Positions 25,235 through 33,620 of a stretch of DNA of 64,000 nt are shown piece by piece. Under the pieces are notes generated by a model. It saw only the letters and a list, made by a program, of their open reading frames with translations, had not been told where the DNA came from and searched no databases. Origin of the DNA: an uncultured Bacteroidales bacterium (GTDB lineage: Bacteria; Bacteroidota; Bacteroidia; Bacteroidales; ML635J-15); the NCBI GenBank assembly GCA_937899245.1, contig CALDKB010000049.1:1-64000 (forward strand), given 5' to 3'. Both the position numbers and the translations under genes were made by a program. Numbering within the stretch: position 1 is the first letter of the stretch; the number at the start of each line of letters is the position of its first letter.

Positions 25235-25666
25235 GCACACCAGCTGATGCGACCAGTCAAGGTATCGCCCAATGGCGATGGTTTAATGACATGGCTAAAG
25301 CCATGGGTGGGGATGGTTCTGTCAGTGCGTTGATGGTTTTGTTTTATTCCGCTCGGCGTAGGCTCTGCATGCTGAGCCTGTAGAAGCATAGCCTACGACG
25401 CAGTATTACCAAGACTATGCCTTGAAAAAACAAAAAATCCATCCCTTTTCGTCATGCTGAACTTGTTTCAGCATCTGTAAAAGGGGTGGATTTTTTTATA
25501 AATCTTTTCCGCTTGAGCCGCGTGGCTTTTACTTTTTTGTCAGCGAAAACAACTGACAACCAAATTCAGTAATTCACAATGTGAAATTTTCATTATTGGC
25601 CTAATAGTGAAGTCGATAATAAAATAGCGAAGTTGTTTGCTGCAGACTCTATTTCGTGATGGCGTT
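25235..25666. repeat. Intergenic region with interspersed repeat copy B (25383-25500)
   Basis: No gene is seen. 25383-25500 is the second copy of the repeat at 13751-13885. It contains an inverted pair ATGCTGAA/TTTCAGCAT (about 25453-25474). 25240-25382 has several short palindromes, for example ATGGCTAAAGCCAT near 25290-25305. The remainder to 25666 shows nothing recognisable. Confidence 0.7.
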
Positions 25667-26560
25667 TTATTCTTTTATTCGCTTTTTTGCTTGGGCGACG
25701 AAGACGCCAAGTATGACAACTGTGATTCCAATGATTTTCTGGTGCGTGATTTCATCGCCAAGTAGGATGGCGGAAAGTATTAACGTGAAAACAGGAATCA
25801 GGTTGGTGAATATGTTCGCACGTGCTATCGGGATGTACCTCAATGTGTGTGTGTAGCAGACAAAAGCCAACGCCGAAGCGAAAATGCCAAGCTCGAGTAT
25901 CGGTAGCGCGGAACTCCAGACAAATCCGCTTTCCATTATGTTGTCCTTCTCGAAGAAAAATACAAGAGGTAGGAACATCAGCGAACCGATGACATTCTGG
26001 TAGAAGGTGATTGTGAATACCGAGTAGTGCTCTGGAATTTTCTTTACTACTACAGTAAAGCCGAGAGTGGCAAATATTGCTAGTCCAAGTAGCATCAGTC
26101 CTTCTGAAGAAACTTGCATGTTTAGGTTTCGGTCGAATGTTAGAATTGCAACGCCTATAACGGAAAGGATTATGCCGACAATGTTGAGCTTCGTGATGCG
26201 TTCCTTAAGAAAGATGAATGCGGCAATCGGTGTGAAAAGCGGAATCGTGCCAATAATTATTCCGGCAGTAGAGGCGTCAACTTTTGTAAGGCCGTTTGTC
26301 TCGCCAAGAAAATATAGGAAAGGCTCGAAAAATGCCAGCATTACAAACAGGTGGATATCTTTTTTGTGTATCTTGATGCTCTTGTGGGTGACAAGCATTA
26401 TTATCAGCAGCATTATCGATGCGACGATAGTCCTGAAATAAATGATAGTTATCGGGTTATAGCATACGAGGGCCTGCTTCGCCCAGATGAAGGAAAACGA
26501 CCATAATAGCATAGCTATTATGAGCAGCGGATATATTATCAGCGGTGAGTCTTTTTTCAT
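25667..26560 (-). CDS. EamA/DMT-family transporter
   Basis: Integral membrane protein of 297 aa with about ten hydrophobic helices arranged as two EamA repeats, the drug/metabolite transporter superfamily. Typical elements are AMLLWSFSFIWAK in the first helix, IIYFRTIVAS in the second, and VIGVAILTF closing the first half. Substrate unknown. The -7 box on the minus strand ends only 4 nt before the ATG, so its mRNA is probably leaderless or nearly so. Confidence 0.9.
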   Translation of the reverse strand: MKKDSPLIIYPLLIIAMLLWSFSFIWAKQALVCYNPITIIYFRTIVASIMLLIIMLVTHKSIKIHKKDIHLFVMLAFFEPFLYFLGETNGLTKVDASTAGIIIGTIPLFTPIAAFIFLKERITKLNIVGIILSVIGVAILTFDRNLNMQVSSEGLMLLGLAIFATLGFTVVVKKIPEHYSVFTITFYQNVIGSLMFLPLVFFFEKDNIMESGFVWSSALPILELGIFASALAFVCYTHTLRYIPIARANIFTNLIPVFTLILSAILLGDEITHQKIIGITVVILGVFVAQAKKRIKE

Positions 26561-26564
26561 GCCG

Positions 26565-26572
26565 CAAAAGTA
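26565..26572 (-). promoter_or_regulatory. -7 box (TACTTTTG, minus strand), start-proximal
   Basis: TACTTTTG on the minus strand ends 4 nt before the EamA ATG at 26560. Transcription would begin at or within a few nucleotides of the start codon. Confidence 0.6.
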
Positions 26573-26607
26573 GCTAAACTATTGTTATGTAGTTCATAAA
26601 AATGAAT

Positions 26608-26615
26608 TACATTTG
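26608..26615 (+). promoter_or_regulatory. -7 box (TACATTTG) that fixes the exonuclease start
   Basis: TACATTTG lies downstream of an in-frame ATG at 26602 and 19 nt upstream of the ATG at 26635, so the latter is the likely start. With 26565-26572 it forms a divergent promoter pair. Confidence 0.6.
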
Positions 26616-26634
26616 TGAAAATAAAAATTGTCGC

Positions 26635-27267
26635 ATGAAAAGACTGGCACTATTAATAGGGATTGTACTGCAGTGTTTCGCTGCATTGGCTGGAAATTAT
26701 CTTTTTTTTGATACAGAAACCGTAGGTCTTCCTGTCGATTATGATTCTCCGGCTTCGGATACGGCAAACTGGCCGCGTATGGTGCAGTTGAGCTGGATTT
26801 TAACAGACGGGCAGGGCAATAGGTTGTCGCAGGGCGACTATATAATCAGGCCTAACGGTTTTGTCGTTCCCGAGACTGCTTCAAATATCCACGGAATTAC
26901 AACCGAACGCGCTTATGCAGAGGGTGCTCCACTGGATTCTGTTTTGGTTTTGTTCATGCGCGATTTGGATTCGGCCGAATATATTGTCGGTCATAATGTG
27001 TCGTTTGATATTCATGTGGTTGATGCAGAGATGATCCGTTCCGGCTACGAAGGTCGATTGTCGTCGATGAAGGCCTACTGCACGATGATTGCCAGTATCG
27101 ACTATTGCAAGTTGCCTGGAATGTATGGCCATTATAAGTGGCCGAAACTGCAGGAGCTTCACAAGGTCCTTTTCGGTTGCAATTTCGACGGGGCTCACAA
27201 TTCCGCAGCCGATATCGATGCAACTTGCAAATGTTTCTGGGAGTTGAGGCGTAGGGGAATCATTTAG
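26635..27267 (+). CDS. DEDDh 3'-5' exonuclease (DnaQ-like) with signal-peptide-like N-terminus
   Basis: Protein of 210 aa with an RNase T/DnaQ exonuclease fold. The catalytic residues D26 and E28 (FDTET), D125 (GHNVSFD), H188 and D193 (AHNSAAD) form a complete DEDDh set. Relatives usually start directly at the first strand. Here ~19 residues (KRLALLIGIVLQCFAALAG) precede it and look like a Sec signal peptide with an ALA-type cleavage site, suggesting export. An alternative is that translation starts at the TTG codon at residue 18, giving an ordinary cytoplasmic enzyme. The promoter position favours the ATG used here. Confidence 0.85.
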   Translation: MKRLALLIGIVLQCFAALAGNYLFFDTETVGLPVDYDSPASDTANWPRMVQLSWILTDGQGNRLSQGDYIIRPNGFVVPETASNIHGITTERAYAEGAPLDSVLVLFMRDLDSAEYIVGHNVSFDIHVVDAEMIRSGYEGRLSSMKAYCTMIASIDYCKLPGMYGHYKWPKLQELHKVLFGCNFDGAHNSAADIDATCKCFWELRRRGII

Positions 27268-27333
27268 TCCGTATTAACATCTGATATTTAATAACTATTG
27301 CCCATATATAGGTGATTTGCCTTAATATGGATT

Positions 27334-27341
27334 TATATTTG
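27334..27341 (+). promoter_or_regulatory. -7 box (TATATTTG)
   Basis: TATATTTG lies 18 nt upstream of the ATG at 27360 and supports that ATG over the TTG at 27351. Confidence 0.6.
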
Positions 27342-27359
27342 TGTGTTTAATTGGCAAAT

Positions 27360-28592
27360 ATGGTTTTAAATTACATTTGGATAGCATTTTTTCTTATTGC
27401 CTTTGTCGTTGCGGTTGTAAAAGCTGCTTTTTTCGGCGATATGGAGGTCTTTCCTGCCATTGTCGGGTCTACTTTTGACATGGCTAAACTCGGCTTCGAA
27501 TTGTCGATCGGACTAACAGGTGTTATGACCTTGTGGCTAGGAATCATGAAAATAGGCGAGAAGGGCGGTGCTGTCGGCCTGTTGTCCAAGGCAATTTCTC
27601 CTTTGTTCAATAGGTTGTTCCCCGAATTGCCTAAAAATCATCCTGTACATGGCTCGATGGTTATGAATATTGCTGCCAACATGCTTGGTCTTGATAATGC
27701 CGCCACGCCGCTGGGACTTAAGGCTATGAAGGAACTGCAGGAACTTAATCCGAACAAGGATAGGGCATCAAATGCAATGATAATGTTCCTTGTGCTTAAT
27801 ACTTCAGGCCTGACAATAATTCCCATAAGCATAATGGTTTACCGGGCTCAGCTTGGTGCAGCCGATCCGTCTGATATTTTCCTGCCAATTCTAATAAGCA
27901 CTTTTGTAAGTACTTTGGTCGGAATAATAACAGTATCTATTTGGCAGAAAATAAATCTTTTCCAGAAGGAAATCCTCTTATATCTGGGCGGAATCACTGT
28001 TTTCCTCGCATTCGCCATCTGGGGGTTCACGCTTTTGTCGGCCGAAAGTCAGGGAACTGTAGCTTCTATGGTGTCGAACATAATTTTGTTTAGCATTATC
28101 ATTGGCTTCATTGTTCTTGCGCTGAGGCATAAAATAAATGTTTACGACGCTTTTATTGAAGGCGCTAAGGACGGATTTACAACAGCAATAAAAATTATTC
28201 CTTTCCTCATAGCAATATTGGTTGCAATTGGCGTTTTTCGTGCCTCGGGTGCCATGGATGCAATGATGGCTGGAATCGCATGGTGTTTCGAAAAATGCGG
28301 ACTGTCGACAGATTTCGTCGATGCTCTGCCTGTTGCGTTTATGAAGCCGTTAAGTGGTAGTGGCGCTCGCGGCCTTATGGTTGATGCAATGAATGTACAT
28401 GGTGCCGATTCTTTTGTCGGCCGGCTTGCTTGTACTTTCCAGGGTGCAACCGATACTACTTTCTATATACTGGCAGTTTATTTTGGCGCAGTAGGCATCC
28501 GTCAGACACGTTATGCTGTAGTTGCCGGACTTATTGCCGATTTGGCTGGAATTATTGCTGCAATATTTGTTGCATATTTGTTTTTTGGATAA
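27360..28592 (+). CDS. Fused SpmA/SpmB-like nucleoside-recognition (Gate) membrane protein
   Basis: Membrane protein of 410 aa with two related halves, an SpmA-like N-terminal half and an SpmB-like C-terminal half, each containing a Gate-type domain. Motifs include the NMLGLDNAATPLG and MFLVLNTSG segments of the first half and KPLSGSGARG and GATDTTFY of the second. Homologues are spore maturation proteins in Bacillus, but fused versions occur in non-sporulating Bacteroidetes, where the role is unknown (probably transport). The degT-family gene follows after 13 nt. Confidence 0.88.
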   Translation: MVLNYIWIAFFLIAFVVAVVKAAFFGDMEVFPAIVGSTFDMAKLGFELSIGLTGVMTLWLGIMKIGEKGGAVGLLSKAISPLFNRLFPELPKNHPVHGSMVMNIAANMLGLDNAATPLGLKAMKELQELNPNKDRASNAMIMFLVLNTSGLTIIPISIMVYRAQLGAADPSDIFLPILISTFVSTLVGIITVSIWQKINLFQKEILLYLGGITVFLAFAIWGFTLLSAESQGTVASMVSNIILFSIIIGFIVLALRHKINVYDAFIEGAKDGFTTAIKIIPFLIAILVAIGVFRASGAMDAMMAGIAWCFEKCGLSTDFVDALPVAFMKPLSGSGARGLMVDAMNVHGADSFVGRLACTFQGATDTTFYILAVYFGAVGIRQTRYAVVAGLIADLAGIIAAIFVAYLFFG

Positions 28593-28605
28593 AATTGATT
28601 GATAA

Positions 28606-29817
28606 ATGATACCTTTTTCACCACCACGTATTGACGATGCTATAATTGCAGAAGTTGTCGATACATTAAAGTCGGGCTGGATAACCACGGGCCCGAAGAC
28701 AAAGCTTTTTGAAAAAAAACTTACTGAATATACAGGCGGAAAATCGACACTTTGTGTTAATTCGGCAACCGCCGGGCTTGAAATTGCATTGCGCTGGTTT
28801 GGCGTGTGCCCAGGCGACGAAGTTATTGTTCCTGCATATACTTATTGCGCTACAGCAAATGTCGTTGTTCACTGTGGTGCCAAGCCTGTTATGGTTGATG
28901 TCAACGATGCTGATTTCAATATAAATGTTGAAAAGATTCGCCAGTCCATAACACCGCGAACAAAAGTAATCATGCCTGTTGACATCGCCGGTTTTCCATG
29001 CGACTACGACGAGATTATGGCGCTAGTAAACGAACCTGAAATCCGCAAGAAATTCACACCCGACAACGAAATACAGAAGCAGCTGGGCAGGATAATGGTG
29101 CTGGCCGATTCTTCACATTCTATCGGTGCTTATTACAAGGGCAAGCATACGGGTTCGTTGTCGGACATTACGGTTTTTTCGTTCCATGCAGTCAAGAACT
29201 TGACAACGGCTGAAGGTGGGGCGGTAATCTTCAACCTGCCAGATTCCTTCGACAACGACGAGATTTATAAGTTCCTGTGTGTGCTCTCGTTGCACGGACA
29301 GAACAAGGACGCGCTGGCAAAGACCAAAGGCAATTGGAAATACGATGTCATCACTGCCGGCTTCAAGATGAACATGACCGACATAATGGCTTCGATGGGC
29401 CTTGTGGAACTTGATCGTTATGATGAAGATACGTTGGTTAAGCGCAAGCAGATATTCGACTTTTACTCTTCACAATTCGTGAATGATCCGCGATTTGTGG
29501 TTCCGGTTTACGAAACAGAGGCAAAACGCACGTCGTATCATGCTTATACGCTTAGGGTAAAAGGCGCAACCGAAGATCAGCGAAACGAAATTATACAGCA
29601 TATTTATGCCAAGGAAGTTTCCGTCAACGTACATTTCCAGCCATTGCCATTGCTGTCGTTCTACAATGGTTTAGGCTACAAGATGGGCGACTATCCGCAG
29701 GCATTCGACAATTACAAATGCGAAATAAGTCTTCCGGTATACTACGATTTGACCGACGAGCAAATGAAGACCGTAGCCGAAGCGGTTAAGAAGGCGGTGG
29801 AAGAAGTGATTGGATAA
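28606..29817 (+). CDS. DegT/DnrJ/EryC1/StrS-family aminotransferase
   Basis: PLP enzyme of 403 aa, probably a nucleotide-sugar aminotransferase. The N-terminal FSPPRIDD and SGWITTGPKT, the NSATAGLEIAL segment, PAYTYCATA, and the Schiff-base Lys K197 in FHAVKNLTT, with EGGA after it, are typical. An insertion around residues 140-170 (EIMALVNEPEIRKKF and on) separates two conserved strands; I believe related Bacteroidetes proteins also have it. No sugar biosynthesis genes adjoin it, so the substrate cannot be told. A terminator follows at 29837. Confidence 0.92.
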   Translation: MIPFSPPRIDDAIIAEVVDTLKSGWITTGPKTKLFEKKLTEYTGGKSTLCVNSATAGLEIALRWFGVCPGDEVIVPAYTYCATANVVVHCGAKPVMVDVNDADFNINVEKIRQSITPRTKVIMPVDIAGFPCDYDEIMALVNEPEIRKKFTPDNEIQKQLGRIMVLADSSHSIGAYYKGKHTGSLSDITVFSFHAVKNLTTAEGGAVIFNLPDSFDNDEIYKFLCVLSLHGQNKDALAKTKGNWKYDVITAGFKMNMTDIMASMGLVELDRYDEDTLVKRKQIFDFYSSQFVNDPRFVVPVYETEAKRTSYHAYTLRVKGATEDQRNEIIQHIYAKEVSVNVHFQPLPLLSFYNGLGYKMGDYPQAFDNYKCEISLPVYYDLTDEQMKTVAEAVKKAVEEVIG

Positions 29818-29836
29818 ATTCCTAGGTCAACAAACA

Positions 29837-29867
29837 AAAAAAGGTCGCCAAATTGACGACCTTTTTT
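29837..29867. terminator. Bidirectional terminator between degT-like gene and ilvE
   Basis: An 11-bp stem (AAAAAAGGTCG/CGACCTTTTTT) with a 9-nt loop between two convergent genes. A near-identical hairpin lies at 57345-57373. Confidence 0.9.
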
Positions 29868-29883
29868 GTTATAGTATTGATCA

Positions 29884-30897
29884 TTAATCAATAACAGTGT
29901 TCCAACCATGAACGTCTTCGGCTTCGCCAAGCTGGATGGCGCGGAGAGCTTCGTAAAGTTTCTTGCTCCATGGTCCTGGTTCTTTGCCAAATTTGTAGCT
30001 GTTGCCGGTTGCAGGATCATCTACACGTTCTATCGGGCTGATAACTGCTGCTGTACCACAAGCACCAGCTTCTTCGAATTCTGCAAGTTCTTCAACTGGA
30101 ATAGGACGGCGTTCTACCTTCATTCCCAAGTCTTCGGCTAGCTGGCAGAGACTCTTGTTTGTGATTGACGGAAGGATAGAGGTGCTCTTCGGTGTGATGT
30201 AAGTATTGTTCTTGATTCCGAAGAAGTTAGCAGCGCCGGCTTCGTCGATGTACTTCTTTTCCTTTGCGTCGAGATAGAATTCGCAAGCATATTGTCCACC
30301 GTGGCAAGCTTCGGTATGTGCCTTCAACGATGCAGCGTAGTTTCCACCCACCTTATAGATACCAGTTCCAAGAGGTGCAGAACGGTCGTAGTCGCGAGTG
30401 ATAACGTATGGATTTGCCTGGAAACCGCCCTTGAAATATGGTCCAACTGGAGTTGCAAAAATCAAGCACATGTATTCGTCTGCCGGCTTAACACCAACGG
30501 TAATGCCAGTACCGATCAACAATGGACGAAGGTAAAGAGAAGCACCGGTTCCGTAAGGTGGAATGAAGCGTTCGTTTGCCTTTACAACCTTGATACACAT
30601 TTCCTTGAAGAGTTCTGTGCTGAGTTCTGGCATCATAATGCCACGGCAAGTGCTCTGAAGGCGGGCTGCGTTTTCTTCGAGACGGAAGATGCGGATTTTA
30701 CCGTCCTTGCAGCGGAAAGCCTTAAGGCCTTCGAATGCTTCCTGACCGTAGTGGAGGCATGATGCAGCCATGTGAATGCTAACGTTTTCGTCAGATGAAA
30801 GTTCGAGTTCTCCCCACTGACCATTGCGATACCAACGGCGAACGTTGTAGTCCGTTTTTACATAACCAAACGGAAGGTTTTGCCAATCTATATTCAT
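29884..30897 (-). CDS. ilvE: Branched-chain amino acid aminotransferase
   Basis: Class IV PLP aminotransferase of 337 aa interconverting Leu, Ile and Val with their 2-oxo acids. Diagnostic segments are LHYGQEAFEGLKAFR, the PLP Lys K182 in IYKVGGNYA, and the EAGAANFF turn. Length is typical of the ~340-360 aa bacterial type. It is monocistronic, with a minus-strand -7 box at 30941-30948. Confidence 0.95.
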   Translation of the reverse strand: MNIDWQNLPFGYVKTDYNVRRWYRNGQWGELELSSDENVSIHMAASCLHYGQEAFEGLKAFRCKDGKIRIFRLEENAARLQSTCRGIMMPELSTELFKEMCIKVVKANERFIPPYGTGASLYLRPLLIGTGITVGVKPADEYMCLIFATPVGPYFKGGFQANPYVITRDYDRSAPLGTGIYKVGGNYAASLKAHTEACHGGQYACEFYLDAKEKKYIDEAGAANFFGIKNNTYITPKSTSILPSITNKSLCQLAEDLGMKVERRPIPVEELAEFEEAGACGTAAVISPIERVDDPATGNSYKFGKEPGPWSKKLYEALRAIQLGEAEDVHGWNTVID

Positions 30898-31268
30898 GCT
30901 AATGTATTTAGTTTGTTAAACAATAATTTTTCAGTAGTTGCAAATATACAAGAAATGTAGCTTGTTCACAAATTTATTTTGTGACAAAAGAAAAAGCAAC
31001 AACGCAATTTTTCATTCACGCATTATTGGTCTATTTACATGTATTGCTCGGCATGCCTATTATCACCCTCGTTGAAAACTTTTTCAGTGCCTAACATATT
31101 GGTGTGTAGTTTCGAGGTCTGTGCGGATTTTAGCATCATAATAGGCCTTTTCCGCAGCTTCGATTTTGAGACAATAGCACAGTTTTCTTTTTTTGAAGTA
31201 TATGGCAAAAGAAGATGGTTAAGTAAAAATTAACTCTTATTTTTGCATAAATTTTAAAGTTATTAGTA
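30898..31268. promoter_or_regulatory. Intergenic region with divergent promoters
   Basis: It holds a minus-strand TATATTTG at 30941-30948, 43 nt upstream of ilvE, and a plus-strand TATTTTTG at 31238-31245, 23 nt upstream of the lipoprotein gene. The 290 bp between show no convincing gene or repeat. Confidence 0.6.
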
Positions 31269-31844
31269 ATGAGAAAAGTTATTTTTATTTCAATGCTGGC
31301 TTGTATGTTCAGCCTTATGTTTACAAATTGTCACAGTGACGATAATCCAGAAGAAACCAATAGTAAAGCAGCGGTTACTGTAAGGTACAATTTTGTGCAA
31401 AGTTTTGATTTGTACAATGCTGTAGATGTAGAAATGACATATTATGATTTGCAAACAGGTGAGATTGCAACAAGAGTATTGCCGGCAGAACTAAAAGATG
31501 GTATAGTTAATTTGGAATTGGAAGACAAGGATACGCTAGTATGTGCATTCAGTTTTAAGTTTAAAGGCAAGGAAGGTTTTGAACCTGTTGCAACCGAAAC
31601 ATATCAGTGGAAATTTGATTATAATGTAGATGTTTTTGTTGAGCAGGAAGAAAAGGAATCGCTAATGTGGTCTGATGAGGCAAGACCATTATTTTTATAC
31701 GAAGGTGTTAATGCCGAATCTATGTCTGACCTTATAGCACTTCTTAACGAAGATGAGACTGCTGCAGGTTGTGTCGTTAAAAAAGTTAACGATTCATTCT
31801 ATATTTTCGATATGAAAAACGATATGGATGGGTTGTTTAAATAA
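31269..31844 (+). CDS. Putative surface lipoprotein, unknown function
   Basis: Protein of 191 aa with a lipoprotein signal peptide. The hydrophobic stretch ends at a Cys (residue 21, FTNC), a slightly unusual lipobox with Asn before Cys. The following HSDDNPEE is an acidic patch right after the lipid-bearing Cys, like the lipoprotein export signals that send Bacteroidetes lipoproteins to the cell surface. The rest is acidic with predicted beta strands and matches no family I know. A terminator at 31861 ends the transcript. Confidence 0.75.
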   Translation: MRKVIFISMLACMFSLMFTNCHSDDNPEETNSKAAVTVRYNFVQSFDLYNAVDVEMTYYDLQTGEIATRVLPAELKDGIVNLELEDKDTLVCAFSFKFKGKEGFEPVATETYQWKFDYNVDVFVEQEEKESLMWSDEARPLFLYEGVNAESMSDLIALLNEDETAAGCVVKKVNDSFYIFDMKNDMDGLFK

Positions 31845-31860
31845 TATGATGTAAGAAAAC

Positions 31861-31895
31861 AAAAAAAAACGGGAACATTTGGTCCCGTTTTTTTT
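31861..31895. terminator. Bidirectional intrinsic terminator
   Basis: An A-rich run, an ACGGGA/TCCCGT stem (extended by A-T pairs) and T8, lying between the convergent lipoprotein and rubrerythrin genes. Confidence 0.85.
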
Positions 31896-31911
31896 GTTTA
31901 ATAGTCAACGA

Positions 31912-32499
31912 TTATTTCTTGAAGTATCTCTTGTAAAGACCTTCGAAAGCTTTTCCGTGACGTGCTTCATCGCGAGCCATTTCATGAACAGTGTCGTGAA
32001 TTGCGTCGAGGTTGTTCTTCTTTGCAACCTTAGCAAGTTCGAACTTACCAGCTGTTGCGCCGAATTCGCAGTCGATTCTCCACTTAAGGTTCTTTTCTGT
32101 TGATGCAGTCATGTTAGGTTCGCATTCTGAACCCATAAGTTCTGCAAATTTTGCAGCATGTTCTGCTTCTTCGTAAGCTGCCTTTTCCCAGTAAAGACCA
32201 ATTTCCGGATAACCTTCGCGGTGTGCGATTCTTGCCATGCAAAGGTACATACCAACTTCTGCACATTCACCGTTGAAATTAGCGTGCATCTGGTCGATGA
32301 TGAACTTTCTGTCTTCTGGAGAGCAAGCGTCTAATTCCATGCCAACACCAAATACATGTTCTGCTGCCAAAGGTGCATCTTCCTTCATTTCTTTGAATTT
32401 GCTACCTGGAACCTTGCAGGTTGGACATACAAAACCTTCAGGCATTTCTTCGCCTTCATAAACATAACCACATACTGGGCATACAAATTTCTTCTTCAT
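31912..32499 (-). CDS. Rubrerythrin with N-terminal rubredoxin domain
   Basis: Peroxide-scavenging protein of 195 aa. Residues 1-38 form a rubredoxin-like module (CPVCGYVYEG and CPTCK). The rest is a four-helix diiron domain with EC-AEV, EEAEH and DEARH iron-ligand motifs. The order, rubredoxin first, is that of reverse rubrerythrins, which in clostridia act as terminal NADH-linked peroxidases. It lies downstream of the PerR-headed cluster but after a 169-nt gap holding a short direct repeat, so it may have its own promoter. Confidence 0.92.
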   Translation of the reverse strand: MKKKFVCPVCGYVYEGEEMPEGFVCPTCKVPGSKFKEMKEDAPLAAEHVFGVGMELDACSPEDRKFIIDQMHANFNGECAEVGMYLCMARIAHREGYPEIGLYWEKAAYEEAEHAAKFAELMGSECEPNMTASTEKNLKWRIDCEFGATAGKFELAKVAKKNNLDAIHDTVHEMARDEARHGKAFEGLYKRYFKK

Positions 32500-32557
32500 T
32501 TTTTTTATTTGTTAGTGTTTGTTATTTAATTGTTTTCAATATTTCTATGGCTAAAGC

Positions 32558-32606
32558 CGTTTCTAATAGTTTCTGTGTTTCTTTGCTTCGCGTTTCTAAT
32601 AGTTTC
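32558..32606. repeat. 16-bp direct repeat upstream of rubrerythrin
   Basis: CGTTTCTAATAGTTTC occurs at 32558-32573 and again at 32591-32606, a 33-bp period. It sits in the leader of the rubrerythrin gene and could be a regulator-binding repeat or chance duplication. Confidence 0.55.
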
Positions 32607-32668
32607 AGTTTTTTTATTTGCTCTGATAACATAAAAACAGCATAGCAAGAAACATAGAAACGTCATTC

Positions 32669-33067
32669 TTACTCTCCGCAGGAGTGGTGTCCGCATTGGT
32701 GTTCGCCGCAGTTAGCGTGTCCGCTGCAGCAAGCACCCTGGTCGCAAACCTGTCCGTTGAGGAATCTCAAAACGACATCTTCGGTCTTGCCGAAGCATCC
32801 GTTGAAGACACCTATTCCGCTTGATTCAAGCATGGCCACTGCGCCGCCGCCGATTCCGCCGGCAAGCATCACGTCTACTTCCTTCTCGAGGAAGGTGTGT
32901 ATAATGTTCGATTTGCAGCCACAGCCTTCCGGCGAGTCAAGGATTTCCTTGCTCAGGATGGTTTTCGCTTCGTCGTCAACCTTGTACATCGTGAAATATT
33001 CGCAATGTCCGAAATGTTCGTCAACGAAATCTCCTTCGCGGGTCGGTAATACAACATTCAGTATCAT
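32669..33067 (-). CDS. NifX/NafY-like Fe-Mo cofactor family protein with Cys/His-rich tail
   Basis: Small protein of 132 aa from the dinitrogenase iron-molybdenum cofactor biosynthesis family, recognised by VDEHFGHCEYFTMY and MLAGGIGGGAV. The last ~25 residues hold seven Cys and five His, a probable metal-binding tail. No nif genes are present, so nitrogen fixation is not implied; such proteins probably carry or insert metal clusters. It ends the run that begins with perR and is 15 nt downstream of the ferritin gene. Confidence 0.88.
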   Translation of the reverse strand: MILNVVLPTREGDFVDEHFGHCEYFTMYKVDDEAKTILSKEILDSPEGCGCKSNIIHTFLEKEVDVMLAGGIGGGAVAMLESSGIGVFNGCFGKTEDVVLRFLNGQVCDQGACCSGHANCGEHQCGHHSCGE

Positions 33068-33082
33068 TTGCCACTAAATTTC

Positions 33083-33595
33083 TTATTCGAGTACTAAAGA
33101 TGGAGCATTGTAAACTCTTGCTGCCAATTCCTGATTAAGCATATAGAGTGCTCTAGCGTCGCCACCGAAAAGTTCCATCTTGGTGATAAGTTCATTGGCA
33201 TTCTTTTCTTCTTCGCCCTGTTCCTTAATGAACCACTGCAAAAGTTCCATTGTTCTGAAGTCCTTTGCTTTTGAAGCTTCTGCGTAAATGTTGTCAATCA
33301 ACGATGTAACGTATTTTTCGTGCTCCAAACCTGCCTTTAGTGGATCCATAAATTCCTTGAAAGTCTTGTCTGGTTGTGCAATTGCTTTCAATGTAACTTT
33401 TTCGCCGTTGTTCTGCAAATACTGGTAAAACAACATTGCGTGGTCTTTTTCTTCCTGAGCTTGTACCTTATACCAGTTTGCGAAACCAGCAAGACCCTTT
33501 GCTTCAAAGAAATTTGACATGTCTAGATACAGATATGCGGAATAAAATTCCTTGTTAATCTGATCGTTTACTAATTCAGCTACTTTTTTGTTCAT
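33083..33595 (-). CDS. ftnA: Non-haem ferritin
   Basis: Iron-storage ferritin of 170 aa, expected to assemble into a 24-subunit shell. The four-helix pattern with E17, YLYLDM, the QAQEEKDHA ferroxidase motif and QGEEEKNAN is typical of bacterial FtnA. In this operon it would store Fe2+ and limit Fenton chemistry. Spacing to the flanking genes is 15-25 nt on each side. Confidence 0.95.
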   Translation of the reverse strand: MNKKVAELVNDQINKEFYSAYLYLDMSNFFEAKGLAGFANWYKVQAQEEKDHAMLFYQYLQNNGEKVTLKAIAQPDKTFKEFMDPLKAGLEHEKYVTSLIDNIYAEASKAKDFRTMELLQWFIKEQGEEEKNANELITKMELFGGDARALYMLNQELAARVYNAPSLVLE

Positions 33596-33620
33596 AGTTT
33601 TTCCTTTCTAAAAATATTTA

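Noticed and set aside
31039..31233. 64-codon open frame between ilvE and the lipoprotein gene
   Set aside because: Low-complexity hydrophobic product with no start context in a promoter region.
32669..33067. Nitrogen fixation locus
   Set aside because: The NifX-like protein stands alone among oxidative-stress genes; no nifHDK or nifB is visible.
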